Assembly (NCBI GenBank): GCA_013398295.1
Contig: VZSF01002931.1
Location: forward strand, 184,423-248,422
Direction of reading: 5' to 3'
Length of the DNA stretch: 64,000 bases
Origin: Chionis minor
Lineage: Eukaryota; Chordata; Aves; Charadriiformes; Chionididae
Position numbers and translations under genes: made by a program. The number at the start of each line of letters is the position of its first letter. The stretch's first letter is position 1. The notes below the pieces were generated by a model. It was not told where the DNA came from. It did not search any database and saw nothing but the letters and a program-made list of their open reading frames with translations. Positions 12,993 to 25,312 of the stretch are shown piece by piece.

Positions 12993-13361
12993 GAAGATAG
13001 CCCGTCTTTGATCAGAAAGTTGAATGGGAGACTTCCAAAGCCCCCTTCCCACCTCAATTATTCTGCAGCTCTGAGACATGCAGCAGATGGAGGTGCATTT
13101 CCCTGGGGTCCATCCAGATCCTTCCCGCCAGAGGACTTGATGTCCTTGTGCTCTTCAGTGTCTTTCTCTTCCCAAAACCCTCTGAGGAAGGGACATCCCC
13201 TCAGCCTTCAGGTGCAGCTGAACAGGGCCAGGAGACTCATCCGTGCACATCCACAACTTGATGTCCCTGCAGCCCACCAATCACTTTGATAACAAGCTTC
13301 GTTCTCTCCATTAAATCATTAGAAGAATTAATTAACCAAGTCAATTATAATGACTCATAGC

Positions 13362-13395
13362 AGCACTGTTATGAGGATAAGCATAACAGTGGCTT
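13362..13395. other. Short hairpin-forming inverted repeat
   Basis: The arms cactgttatg (13364-13373) and cataacagtg (13382-13391) are perfect reverse complements around an 8-base loop. Allowing one bulge extends the stem to 12 pairs (agc / ggct). It lies just downstream of an aattaattaa motif at 13326-13335. The stem is too short for a standard microRNA precursor. Confidence 0.6.
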
Positions 13396-13439
13396 TTCAA
13401 GTGGATCAGTCTTCTTCCCAGATAATTCATGTCAAAGTA

Positions 13440-13565
13440 AGACATGTCTCATCAGTGAGTTTGCCAGCCCAAATCTAAGCCTGGGTAACCTTCTCAGGGG
13501 CATGGGGTGAGTCGCTGTGAGAGCTGGAAACAGGATCCAGGCATCCTGATTTCCAGAGGGCTGAA
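13440..13565 (-). mobile_element. Probable MIR-type SINE relic
   Basis: 'gtgagtcgctgtgagagctg', then 'gaaacaggatccaggcatcc', then 'tgatttccag' resembles the reverse complement of the 5' half of MIR (CAGTCAGTGGCAGAGCTGGGAATAGAACCCAGG, TCTCCTGACTCCCAG). The resemblance is short and old. Confidence 0.45.
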
Positions 13566-15477
13566 ATGCTACCCAGATGTGCAGTAGGGTAGGCAATTTA
13601 TCTAGATCAAGAGCAAGACCAGATTTAAGTCTGTATAGCCTGTGGTGTATGAGCCTCACCAGCGCAATCTCTAAGTCATCCTTTTTCACTAAAGGGAAGG
13701 AAAAGTCCGCAAATAAAATCAACTTTTTCCTTTTTCACCCCTCCTCAAAAGCCTCGCCAAAATAATAAAGCACAACCCACACAAAATTTGAGAGATGGAT
13801 CTGCAGTTATCTCTAGTGTGTCTGGTAATATATTAGAGCAAACAGCTTGAAGGACCTGGGAGAGTTACACTTTTATCACCAGGGATAAAAAAATAAAAAT
13901 GGACAAAAGCAGCCTCGGGATAGACAAGAACAGAGCATCTTGTTTTGTCTTCACGGCCCATTTAAATGTTATTACATCGAGTCAAATAAATTGCCCAACA
14001 ATCAGGCCATTCCGTCTATCGACCTCTAGGGACCGAAGACAATAAAAGCTCTAGTGCTTAAATCAGACTGTAATGAGAAGATTAATGTCTTTGGGAAGAC
14101 TTGCTGACTACAGCCTGGACCACTCTCTGCCATGAGCTCTGGTTTGAGGGCTTGGTGTTGCAGGGGCCTTCGTCTGTCTTTCCCGTGGTGGGGCTTGCAG
14201 GCAGCAAACATGCTCCAGCCAGCCTCCTGCTCTTGGCTGGAGCGATCCCAATGGTTTACACTTGAAATGACCTTCCTGGCCATGCTGGTAGGTAAATATA
14301 TATATTTTTTTTCCATGTGTAAGAATGCTGGCAGAAACTTCTGGAAAGTGGCTTTGACCGATTATTTTTATAAAGTTTTGGTCATTTTTGACAGTAAAGA
14401 TCAGGAGATGACAGCAAAGTTAATTTGCTTACTGGCCGGCTGGTGGCTTCAAAGTGAGACTGGTCCTGCACACTGCCTGCATGGGGGTAAAGCCAGCTCT
14501 CTGCCTGGCATTGCCCTGGGTCTGGCGTATAACATCCAAGCTTATCACCCAGGGGGCTGGAAAAGTGCAGGATCCTCCAGCCAGGGACGGAGAACCATAG
14601 TTTTTGCCATACAGGGTTGCCCAGGGCTGGACATGACCCACAGTGATGTGGTGGGTACAAGTGCATTTGTATATTGGTGGATTTTTGTGGGGACATCCTG
14701 GAGGAAATTCATTAAATATCTATTTCTCTAAAGAATTTCAATCTCTGTCACCTCCACAAAGGTTTTGTTGCTTCAGTGAAAAACTAAAACATAATGTTTA
14801 GGATACTATCAACAAATTATGGTTCAAACAGGCATGTTGTGATGGATGGGGGTGAGTAAAACCTTTCAAGGAAGGGACTTTCTGTCCAGCCAAACCATTG
14901 GTTTAGAAGTCAAAGACAGAAGTGTGATCACTGATTTGTTGACAGCAGCTTGAGGAGTCAGGGGAGAAAATCATGCAAAAAGCTATAAAATACTAAGGAA
15001 AAAAACAGAGAAGTGGAAGACGACAGCTCAGCAACATTGAGGATGAATTTCCAGGAGCTCAGGCCACCCCCATACTGATGCCAGCAGAGCCAGCAGAGCC
15101 TAGTACGTCTTGTTAGGGACAGTGGGTTTGAAATGCTTTAGTCTGCACTGGGTAAGAGCCAATAAATAACTGCCTTGAATACCTGAGCTGTGCATATCCT
15201 CCTTGCAAAATCTCTTTGTGCATGGTAAAAATTCATCTTGTATTTTCACCTTCCTATCATGCCATCAGTCCTTGAGACAAGGCACAGACTCAATGTCTCT
15301 GACCAGATGAGGTCAGTTAGGGCTCTGAGGGTTTCAAAACTCTCCTGAAGCAAATGAGTTTGTGCAAAAGCATGTCAGCAAACTTGCAAAAATTATCCCA
15401 GGTGGATCCTAGAGCAAGGAAGAAGAAACCAGTAACATGAACATCATATTCCTTCTGGCAAAGGACTCCAAACAGAG
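13566..15477. other. Unique non-coding stretch, nothing recognised
   Basis: No element or gene was recognised. A 199-codon plus-strand frame at 14132-14731 is overlapped by minus-strand frames, has no recognisable domain and includes an AT-rich run translating as KYIYFF. The AT-rich block at 13900-14110 looks constrained but is not identifiable. Confidence 0.5.
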
Positions 15478-15478
15478 T

Positions 15479-17382
15479 CATAGAATCACAGAATCATAGA
15501 ATGGTTAGACTTGGAAGGGACCTTAAAGATCATCTTGTTCCAACCCCCCTGCCATGGGCAGGGATACCTTCCACTAGACCTGGTTGTTCAAAGCCCCATC
15601 CAACCTGGCCTTGAACACATCCAGGGATGGGGCATCCATAACTTCTCTGGGCAACCTGTTCCAGTGTCTCACCATCCTCAGAGTAAAGAATTTCTTCCTA
15701 ATATCTAAATCTATCCTCTTCCAATTTGAAGCCATTACCCCTCATCCTATCACTACACTCCCTGATAAAGAGTCCCTCTCCACCTCTTCTACAGGCCCCC
15801 TTTAAGTACTGAAAGGCCACTATAAGATCTCCCCAGAGCCTTCCCTTCTCCAGGCTGAACAACCCCAACTCTCTCAGCCTGTCTTCACAGGAGAGATGCT
15901 CCAGCCCTCTGAAGATTTTTGTGGTCCTCCTCTGGACTCGTTCCAACAGGTCCATGTCCTTCTTATGTTGGTTTCCCCAGAGCTGGACACGGTATTCCAG
16001 GTAGGGTCTCACCAGAGCAGAGTAGAGGAGGAGAATCACCTCCCTGGACCTGCTGGCCATGCTTCTTTTGATGCAGCCTGGGATGTGGTTGGCCTTCTGG
16101 GCTGCGAGCGGACATTGCTGGCTCATGTTGAGCTTCTCATCCACCAGTACCCCCAAGTCCATCTCCTCAGGGCTGCTCTCCATCCATTCTCTGCCCAGCC
16201 TGTGTTTGTACATGAGATTGCCCCCACCCACATGCAGGACCTTGCACTTGGCCTTGTTTAACTTCATGAGGTTTGCATGGGCCGAGCTCTCAAGCCTGTC
16301 CAGCTCCCTCTGGATGGCATCCATTCCATCCAGCATATTGACTGCTCCACACAGTTTGGTGTTGTCAGCAAACTTGCTGAGAGTGCACTCAGTCCCAACA
16401 TCCATGTCGCCAGCAAAGATGTTAAATAGTACCAGTCCCAGTACTGACCACTGAGGAACACCACTTGTCACTGCTTGCCACTTGGACATCAATCCATTGA
16501 CTGCAACTCTTTGAGTGCAGCCATCCAGCCAGTTCCTCATCCACCAAGTGGTCTATCCATCAAATCCATGTCTCTCCAATTTAGAGACAAGGATGCCATA
16601 TGGGACAGTGTCAAATGCCTTGCGCAAGTCCAGGTAGATGACATCTGTTGCTCTTCCATTATCCACCAACGCTGTAATACCATCATAGAAGGCCACCAAA
16701 TTTGTTAGGCATGATTTGCCCTTAATGAAGCCATGTTGTCTGCCACCAATCACATCCTTTTTTTGCCATGTGACTTATTAGATTTTCCAGGAGGATTTGC
16801 TCCATGATCTTGGCAGGCACAGAGGTGAGACTGACGAGCCAGTAGTCCCCCAGGTCTTCCTTTTTTTCCCTTTTTAAAAATTGGCGTTATGTTTCCTCTT
16901 TTCCAGTCAGCGGGAACTTCACTGAACTGCCATGACTTCTCAAATGTGATGGGTAGTGGTTTGGCAACTTCATCTGCCAGTTCCCTCAGGACCTCTGGAT
17001 GTATCTCATCAGATCGCACGGACTTGTGCACCTTCAGTTTCCTCATCTGGTCTTGAACCAGGTCTTCTCCTACAATGGGTGGTACCTCATTCTCCCAGTC
17101 CCTGTCTTTGCCTTCTGTGACTTGGGCAGTGTGGCTAGAGCCCTTGACCATGAAGACTGAGGCAAAAGTTGTTGAGTACCTCAGACTTGTCCATGTCCCA
17201 GGTGACCACATCTCTTGTTTCCTTCCTGAGTAGGCCCACATTTTCTCTAGTCTTCCTTTTGTCACTGACATACATATAGAAGCTTTTCTTGTTGCCCTTG
17301 ACATCCCTAACCAGATTTAACTCTATCTGGGCTTTAACTTTCCTAACCTGATCCCTGGCTGCTTGGGCAAATACAGATGAAT
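15479..17382 (-). mobile_element. CR1 LINE with decayed ORF2 (reverse transcriptase)
   Basis: This is the largest CR1 copy here, read on the minus strand. Its 3' end is at 15479, with three tandem 8-mers (catagaat, cacagaat, catagaat). Inside is the C-terminal two thirds of ORF2, the retrotransposon polymerase that copies CR1 RNA at the target site. Frame pieces cover about 17380-17135, 17304-16750, 16753-16553 and 16540-15698. RT landmarks include [17 protein letters not shown] (block A, aspartates intact, near 16630), then [10 protein letters not shown], where the usual GVPQGSVLG has W for G, then FADN in place of FADD at 16361-16372. The later '[16 protein letters not shown]' and '[19 protein letters not shown]' blocks are also CR1. 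Frameshifts, a premature stop and loss of a catalytic aspartate make it inactive. The endonuclease and ORF1 are absent through 5' truncation. Confidence 0.95.
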
Positions 17383-17629
17383 CACTATAACACCACCAAC
17401 ACCAGAGTGAAACCACCCAAGACCCAAAGGGGCAGAGTGAGCAAAATCCCAGGAAAAGGGGTAGCAACTAAATGCATGTATTTTTTCTGTATTAAATATG
17501 AACTATTAATGATTACACTGTTGTGATTTCAGTTACACCAACAATAAATTCTTGACTTTATGTATATGCCTATAAGGAGTGCTTCCTCTTTGCACATAAA
17601 CCAGTATTTTTAGTGCAACACCATTAAAT

Positions 17630-17675
17630 CATAGAATCATAGAATGGTTTGGGTTGGAAGGGATCTTAAAGATCA
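17630..17675 (-). mobile_element. CR1 3' tip, about 46 bp
   Basis: Two catagaat 8-mers (17630-17645), then 'ggtttgggttggaagggatc' and 'ttaaagatca': the extreme 3' end of a minus-strand CR1. It breaks off after about 46 bases, an unusually short insertion or a deletion remnant. Confidence 0.85.
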
Positions 17676-17879
17676 GTATCTGTATTGATTCTACCCCATT
17701 TATGCCTTTCTCTGTTGTCAGACATGTATTTTTCACACTCTGTCCCAGGTTGTCGTGCTGTATGGATGCGTGGCTGTGCCTCCCACACCAGGGGTGGACG
17801 CAGCCCAGCTGCAGGCAAACCCTGGTGTCCCAAATCTCCCACCAAGGCTGTGCAACCACCACAACTAGAGGTGTTCACC

Positions 17880-17995
17880 TGACCTGGACAAGGCTCTGAG
17901 CAACCAGCTCTGATTTTCAACTTGACCCTGCTTTGAACAAAGGGTTGGATTAGAGACCTCAGAGGTCCCTCCCAACCTCAGTTCTTCAGTGGTTT
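17880..17995 (+). mobile_element. CR1 3' UTR fragment
   Basis: 'tggacaaggctctgagcaac', 'ttgaccctgctttgaacaaa', 'gggttggattagagacctca' and 'gaggtccctcccaacct' are the CR1 3' UTR blocks in plus orientation. The final tail is degraded. It is a separate insertion from the minus-strand pieces just upstream. Confidence 0.85.
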
Positions 17996-18120
17996 GTGAA
18001 GGTGACTTTGTGGGGCTTGGAAATGGCATGGATACCACTGAGTCAAGGATACAAAGGGAAACAAACATGCAGACTTGCATTTAAATCCCTTTGAATTTCT
18101 CCAAGATTAGCCAGAAGTTC

Positions 18121-18147
18121 TGATTTGATTTGATTTGATTTTTTTTT
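18121..18147. repeat. (TGATT)n pentamer repeat
   Basis: Four tandem tgatt units followed by a short T run. Confidence 0.9.
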
Positions 18148-20519
18148 CTCACTTTACAGCCTTGACTTGCAGAACTGAACTAAAACCCGTGGAACTGCTA
18201 ATTGAAAACTAAGTGTCAACAGCAGCTCAGTGCAGAAAGAGTTTCAATTAAAAGCAATCTCTTCTTCCCTCCGAAGTAATATTTTCCCTCCTGGCTAAAT
18301 TTTAAGTGAAGCACAAAGTGGTTGCTTGTCATTGCTTTAATGGGATCTGAGCTATTGTGTGGGAAAAGTTCCTTTCACTCAGAGGCCAAGGAGCTTTTAA
18401 TTTATCAGCGCTGTAAGCGCAGGATTGCTTTTTGGTGTGATCTGGCCGATTTGCTTTTATCTTCTGGGCTGCGTGGGTGAGGCTTGAGGTACGCTGAAGG
18501 CCACACCAAGAAGACTGTCTAAAAATGGGACACGAATGGGGCAGGAATCAGTGTTTCTCACTCTCTGTGCCTCTTGGAAGTCCATCTGCCCCTCTCCAGG
18601 TTGGTACTCAGCCTGGCTGTGGTATTTATCCATGCTGGTTGAGCTGAGTTGGGATCATGCATGGTGAGAAGGTCCCCAGGTGCCCACAAGACTTGGGAAG
18701 CTTCATTTGGGTTTGTGGCTCAATGGTACTGACTGCTGCCTGACCCTCATGGATGGACCACCCAAGGGCATGAATGGAGGGCTCCCAAAAGAGGAGAGCA
18801 GAGGAGGAAGAGGTGATAAGAAGGTGGTGAGAGGTGTAAGAGGGAAGCTGGGTCTGAGGACATGGGGAAGGCTGCCATCAAGCCTGGCGACATCTCTTGG
18901 GGAAGGAGGGCTTCTTGCAGGAGGAAGGTCTTGGAGCAGTTTCCCTGTTGCAGTCTGGGATGGAGACCACATTGGGATGGCGCTTGGGCTGAGGTAGGCA
19001 GTGATGCTGAGAGGGAGCCATGTAGGCTGAAAGAGTGTATCTTGATAGAGTCAGGGGCCAAAATATTTGCAGTCCCACTTTGGTGGCAAAGGAGGACATC
19101 TGCATGGATGGGCTTGAATGCTAAGGAAAGCTTCTGTGGCTGGCACTGCTGGGAGTAGATGGGGAGCAGGCACATGTCCTCGGAGCCAGGGAGAAGAGCA
19201 GAGCCTGTAACTAAACCATCCTCAGAACCTCCAAAGATCTGGCCTTGCATCCTGCCCCTTCCGGAGCCAGAATGGATGACCTCACATCAATCACTTCTCC
19301 TCTTCGTCCCCAGACGCAGACTGAGGATGTAGCAGGGTGTCACCTTTCCTGCTCAGTGTAATAACCTCTAATCAAGCATGCCGGTTATTAAGAGCATTCC
19401 CAGATTTATTTTCCTGAAAAGGTGTCTAAAACCCGCTAAAAGGAAGTGATAAAAAGTGACAGCTGAAGAATAAACTGCTCTTCTTCATTGTGAAATGGAG
19501 AAAATTATCTGTCTGCTCTTTTAGGGCTTTCACATAAAAAGAGTTTGGAGAAGGTTATGGGGGCTGTGTCTTTGCAAGTTGTTCAAAAACAGCAGATAAT
19601 TTTAGGAACAAAAATACAAAATGCTACATTGTGCACCACCTCTGCTTCCCACTTTGCTTTCTGATCAGCACCAAAATGTGCCTTAACATGAAATTAAGGA
19701 TGCAAGGTTCGTATCAGTGCTGCTCCCAGGCGATTGGCAGGGAGCAAAAGGGATTTACAGATGCCCTCAGTTGTGTTGGGACTCACTTCTTCATGGTTTG
19801 ACTAACTCTGCTTTAGCCATTAATAGGCATGGGGGGCTTCCGATGCCTCCTGTGGGTCCCAGAGCTGAGCACGGTGCTCCGGGGCACATGACCAAGGAGA
19901 AGCACAGGAGAGACCAGGTCAAGGTCAAGGAGCTTCCAGACCCGCAGCTCATCCTCTGTCCAGCTCCGCGTGGGTTTTGTTCTGCATGCGCAGTGTGCTT
20001 CGGGCTGGCTGCTTCGCTCTGCCTGTTTTGGGCAGATACAGTCAGCAAGCTCAGTTCTGGTGTGGCTCTGGGCGTCCAAACTGGTATTTGCCACGGTGGC
20101 AGCACTGCACATAGCCAGTGTACATGCAGTTATTCCAGTGATAAAAGTCCCAGAAACGCCAACTGGAGCTGTATTGGCCAAAAGAGCTGTTTCTCCTAGT
20201 AGGAGGCTTTCTGGTGTACACAGAGTAGTCAGTGCTTGGTGAGGTGAGAATTGCTTTGCTATAAATCTGTGATCTGGAATTTTTCCTTTTTGTGAGGAAG
20301 AAAATTGCCTAGGTGGGCTTGTGAAGATGTGGGGAGCTAGAGCTGAAACTTGTACCCAGTGTACAGTCCTATTGCTTTTTGTCTTGTACAGTGGAGGAAT
20401 CTCCAAAACTGTGAAAATGTGAGGGCAAGCCTTAGTCTGGAAAAGAAGGCAATTTTATTCTTTTGTTTTTTTTTTTGTTTGTTTTTTTTTACTCACTCAG
20501 TTAACCACTTCATAAACAA

Positions 20520-20600
20520 GTGGGAACAGCATTTCCCCTCTCCCTCCCTCTGCTTGCCCATCTGTAAAATGAGACGGCAGCTGCACAATTCTCATGCAGG
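20520..20600 (+). mobile_element. Possible MIR-type SINE relic
   Basis: 'cctctgcttgcccatctgta' followed by 'aaatgagacggcagctgc' resembles the MIR 3' core (CTCTGTGCCTCAGTTTCCTCATCTGTAAAATG). Only the ATCTGTAAAATGAGA part is strong. Confidence 0.45.
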
Positions 20601-23600
20601 TCTTGAGATCCTGCAGAGGATAAGCTACCCAAAGAACCCCCCTTTATTCCGTGTTGATCTCTATTCCAGTTTTGTGTTTGGTTTTCCTCCTTCTTTACTT
20701 AAAAGGTGTTCAGGAGATGAGCCACACTGAGTAACTGACTGAGATTTATCTCAGCGAACAATTCATGCATTCAACAACATCCATAAATCACTCTCGATGT
20801 AGGTAAAGTGTTAAGAGCAGGAGCATTTTCATTTTCTTTTGCTACAAAGCCTCCTGGAAGACTCATGGCAGGTTGCCTTTGTGTTAAAAGACACAATGAA
20901 GTTGATAAAGAGCTGCCACACAGGGCTGATGTCAAGACAAAATCTTTTCGAGACAGATGGGGCTTGGAGCATTGAATGTAGATAAATGATACCAGCAAAG
21001 TTCAAAAGCAATCTGAACAGTCGCTGCTTGTCCTTGTGAGTTGTAAAGAGGATGATGATTGCTCTGGATGGTACCCTCGAGTCGCATTTTTCACAGCAGG
21101 GCTAACACTGGTGTTCGGCACATTGATCTGGGCAGAAAATGATGGGGGACAGGGCAACTCACCCCAGTCTGAGATGCAACCACTAGTCCTTGGTGTTGAT
21201 CTAACCTGAGCGCCTCTGTGGGCTTAATTTGTGGGTCTCTACCTGTAAATCACGGGAGATATTTCTGCCTGTTGTTTTGGGCAAGATTCAGCTGTGTTTT
21301 ATGTCCATCTGCCCAGTATTATCTTTCCAGCATCATCCATCCAGTATGTTCAGACATCAATCTAGAAGCAGTGTGGCACAACAGGGAAACAGATCCTGTG
21401 TGGCAAACTCGGGCAGCAGGCGTGGGCTTTTCAAGCCTTTGAATTTGCACAGACCAAAGAGCTTTCCCTGCCAAACCAGGCAGGCAATTTTCCCCATTGC
21501 CAGCAACTTCTCACCTGACTTACATCACCCTCTGTTTTGGTTTGCAAACACGTACTTGTTAGCCAGTCCCCAAAGGAGTTGGGAGACCTTCTTCTATGAA
21601 ACACTCATTAAAAGTGTCAGCATATAAAAGCAAAGTTAAATAGTAAGACACTTATTCAGGAATAAAAACCCAAACAAACAACCTAAGCCCTCTCATTTTT
21701 ATGTTCTTCAGGATACTCATTTCCTTACAACCTTCAGAGGACAGCAAGATAGGTTCCAGCCACAAGCTGATGATTCAGTGCTCTCTGGTGCTCTCAGCAC
21801 AGTAGTTCTGTCTGTGGGATAGGGTCATGGAAGTGTAACAAAATTTGGAACTCCTTTGGCTGAGCTGCTGATGGTTTGGGAGCATTGAGCAGGGTGGAGA
21901 CTCCAGCTGCAGAGGGGTCATGGCCAAGCAGGGTTTCATCAGTGTCATCTAATCCTCAGAAACTTGAACAGATGGAGGGCACTGGGGTGTGTGTGACAAA
22001 GCATAGCTGAGAGGGGGCAGGTGCTGCTGGGATCTGGCAGGGTTTTTAGGTTGATTCAATACTATGCAGACACAGTTGCATATGCCTCTTTTGTAGAAGA
22101 CTTAGTAAAAAATAAAAATGATACCTGAGCATCCCTCCCCAAGGAATGACCCTGCTTCCCATTTTGGGGGACTGCATGGTCATGTTCAGTCTGCTGCTGC
22201 CAATACCAGTGAAGGGAGAATGGACAGACAGGGGTCAGGAGAAATGGGTCAGGTCTCCTTCTCTGACAGAGGTGAGGTGTGGCCAAGCCATGCCTGGAAG
22301 CCAGCTCTTTAAACCATCTAAAAACTTCTTAAGTCCAATTCATCTTGTAGAGGCAACATCTGTCTCTGTCTCATATGGAGACAGGCACAGATTAAGAGGC
22401 AAAAAGCACCTTGTAGAAGCACTGACTTGTCTTTAACTACAGCCAACAGTGCACAATGTGGTCTAGCTTTCCAATGCCTAAAGGTAGAGCAGATGAATGC
22501 TTTCTGCATAGCACACCAGTTCTTACAGCTCCTGGGCTGGTGGGCAACGACATGGTGGGTTCAGACCTTGACTTGTTGGAGAAAGCCCTAGTCATTAGGC
22601 TGGGAACCCCTATGAGTAAAGCTTCTCACCAGCCTTCCTCGAGGTCATTCAGTAGCCCAGAGGACAGGACAAGAAATGGGCCGAGCGAACTGTCCCACAG
22701 TAACTCCAGTGAATGACAACAGTGGTGTGCTATGGCAAAGACAGAGCTACTTGCTCTGTCCCAGACCTTTGCAGATATTAAGTTGTCCTGAAACCACGCG
22801 CCCTGGGCCACTATCAGACATGGCTTTAGACAGACCTTTGCTCTAGCTTAGTGCAGTCACTCTTATGGTCAGGATAGTGGGAATGGGGTGGGTATTTGAC
22901 CTAATACAGCTCCTGCTAACCAGGCTACCTGAAATACTTTGCATGGGAAAATCAGAGAGGAAAGAAACCCTGAACCTAAGCAACTTTGTCTTGACTTGTC
23001 TGTAGTAGATCAGCTCTTGCCAGAGGTGTGCAGAGCTCACAGCAGCCCTGCCTGTCTCCCACCTGTGAGCACGCACACAAGAGAGACCAAAGGTGGTCAG
23101 CTTCCCTCATGAAATTCCCCAGCTGGTATCCTGGGGAACTTTTAGCCCTGATTTATTTTGAGCATTCATAAGCCTTTCAGTCACAGTGATATGCCATCAA
23201 ATTTTGATGTCTAACGAAGGAACAATCATCTCTTCACTTCCCTTTTATAGCAGCTGAGGCTTTCAGTAACATTATCCTGCCATGTTTTGACATCTGACTT
23301 GTCAGTGAGAACATTATCTACCACAATATGTTTTTTCCATGAGCAAAACTTTGACATAAATTCACTGGAAGTCTGGCTAGATGCTGCTGTGTGCAGCACG
23401 TACCACTTCCAAATAGTAAACACGCTCTCAGATGCAGAGTTTGTACCCTCTGTAATTTTTATTTCCCAGACAAACTGAGATGTGAAATGTTGCACCAAGT
23501 GACCACACTTGGGCTGTGCCATAAAATCCCAGGAATCTTATTTGTCCCTCTTTGCTGTAGTATCTAGGGGCAGGGTGATTTATTTTGGTGTCATCACTAC

Positions 23601-25289
23601 CATCAGCAGTGTGAGGTCTGACCATTGTGCCAGGAGCCACCTTAGATTCCCTCAGGTATCTGGGAGGCTGGCATGTGGTACACAGGTGGGGAACGAACTT
23701 TTTCCAGCTAGGATTGCACGTGCAGGGCCTGTTGCCATCTAAAAGACTTGCTGTGTCCATATTTTTTTCATCAGTGTTTTTCAACTTGTGCTCTGTAGAT
23801 GCAGGTGTGTCCATGGGATATTTCCCAATCTGTGATGAACCACCAGAACACCTGTTTGCTGACCACTTGTCTTTCCACCAGGCAGCTTGTTTTACAAACT
23901 TGTTCAAGAATGGCATATATCACCTAGGCATCTCCTGCCACTGTGGCGTTTCTGGGACTTGCCGCCATCCGCCTCCCTCTCTGGCAGCAGCACTGCTGCC
24001 AGGAAGGATTTAAGATCTCCAGTGACTTCCATGGACTCTCAGAGCGTTTCTGGCCCCCTTCCACCCCTCTCCACACCCTGGGCCAAGTGCAGCTGAGTCG
24101 GTATGTTTGGTCTGTTGCCACTTTATCCTGGAAGGCCTCAGCAGTGCTGGGATTTGCCAAGAACACGGATCTTAGGAGTGTCTCTGCCAAGCCCAGATGG
24201 TGCTTCTGCTTCCCCTTTCCTTCAAGCTCCTATCCGTGCCCTGGCCAGCACAGAAGGTGGGTGCCTCCAAATCCCTTTTTGAAGACTACTGTAAATTCAG
24301 ACTAATGCCTCCTCTACTCATGGACTAAATATCAAGCTTTGCCTCTGTAAAGAAACATTTGGTGCCCTCCAGAACCCAGACTTTCACTGCTTTGGCTGGA
24401 GAGTGCTGATGTAGCTCAGTCACAAGGGGAAAGCTTGCCTCAACTGATTTTAAATATCTAAACAAAGTATCTAAATATCAATATTTTATCTGGTCATCCA
24501 TGTCTGCCCTATTAGTCAGTGCTGAGAGACAGTCAGTTCTGGGAAGTGACTCACCTCATTTTGACATTGACTTTAGAAGGAGATGATTTGCACCCCAGAA
24601 ACCTTTGCTCTTCTTTATTGTCTGTAATGGATCTAACCTGTAGATCACTGTCGTGACCAAAGACATCCCATGGAGTTAAACAGAGTCCAGCTTTCACCAC
24701 TTCCCCATCCTCATGCCCTTCTGCCTAGAGACCAGCATAGTGTTAGAGCTGTGCTCAGTACTGTCCCACGGCAACCTTTCCCATCAAACTGGACTATCTC
24801 TTGTTATCCTAACCACTTGAGAAGGAAGCTGGTAGATGCATCTCCCCCACGTCTGATTGCTGGGAGTAGTCCATTTTCCAACCCCCTCCAACTTGGGAGT
24901 GTATACTCTTAGTGGAAAAATTTCAGGGCCATCATCCAAACATCACTTGCTGCTCCCCAGATAATTTGGCTGAGTACTAGCCTCCTACCCCATGTCCCAG
25001 ATGTTGAACAACAGTATGTCTGGGAGCGAAGTGTGAACATGTCATTGGAGGAACACATTTTTTAAGACCATGCATGAGAGATTTGTCTGCTCCCTTGCTG
25101 CTGGTGGAAAGCAACACCCAACAGCAAGACACGATAGGGAGCAGGATATGATAATGCAGCATAGTGCAGTTTGCAGTTACCTTAAGCCTTGTTTTGCTTC
25201 CACTGCTCAGAAAGTCTCCTTGGTATTTCTCTGCACCGTGCCAGAAGAATAGTATGGTTCAAACTCAAAGAAGGTCACCAGCTCCTGCT

Positions 25290-25312
25290 CCTGTGACGTT
25301 TCTTGTCACAGG
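25290..25312. other. 8-bp perfect hairpin
   Basis: cctgtgac (25290-25297) and gtcacagg (25305-25312) are perfect reverse complements around a 7-base loop. It is isolated; no adjacent U-tract or gene gives it a role. Confidence 0.5.

Noticed and set aside
14132..14731. 199-codon plus-strand frame
   Set aside because: Minus-strand frames overlap it, there is no recognisable family or splice context, and it includes simple AT sequence.
23226..24190. Overlapping minus-strand frames of 98, 162 and 88 codons that look vaguely protein-like
   Set aside because: I could not match them to any transposase, retroviral or cellular family. The frames overlap instead of joining cleanly. A protein search would settle it.
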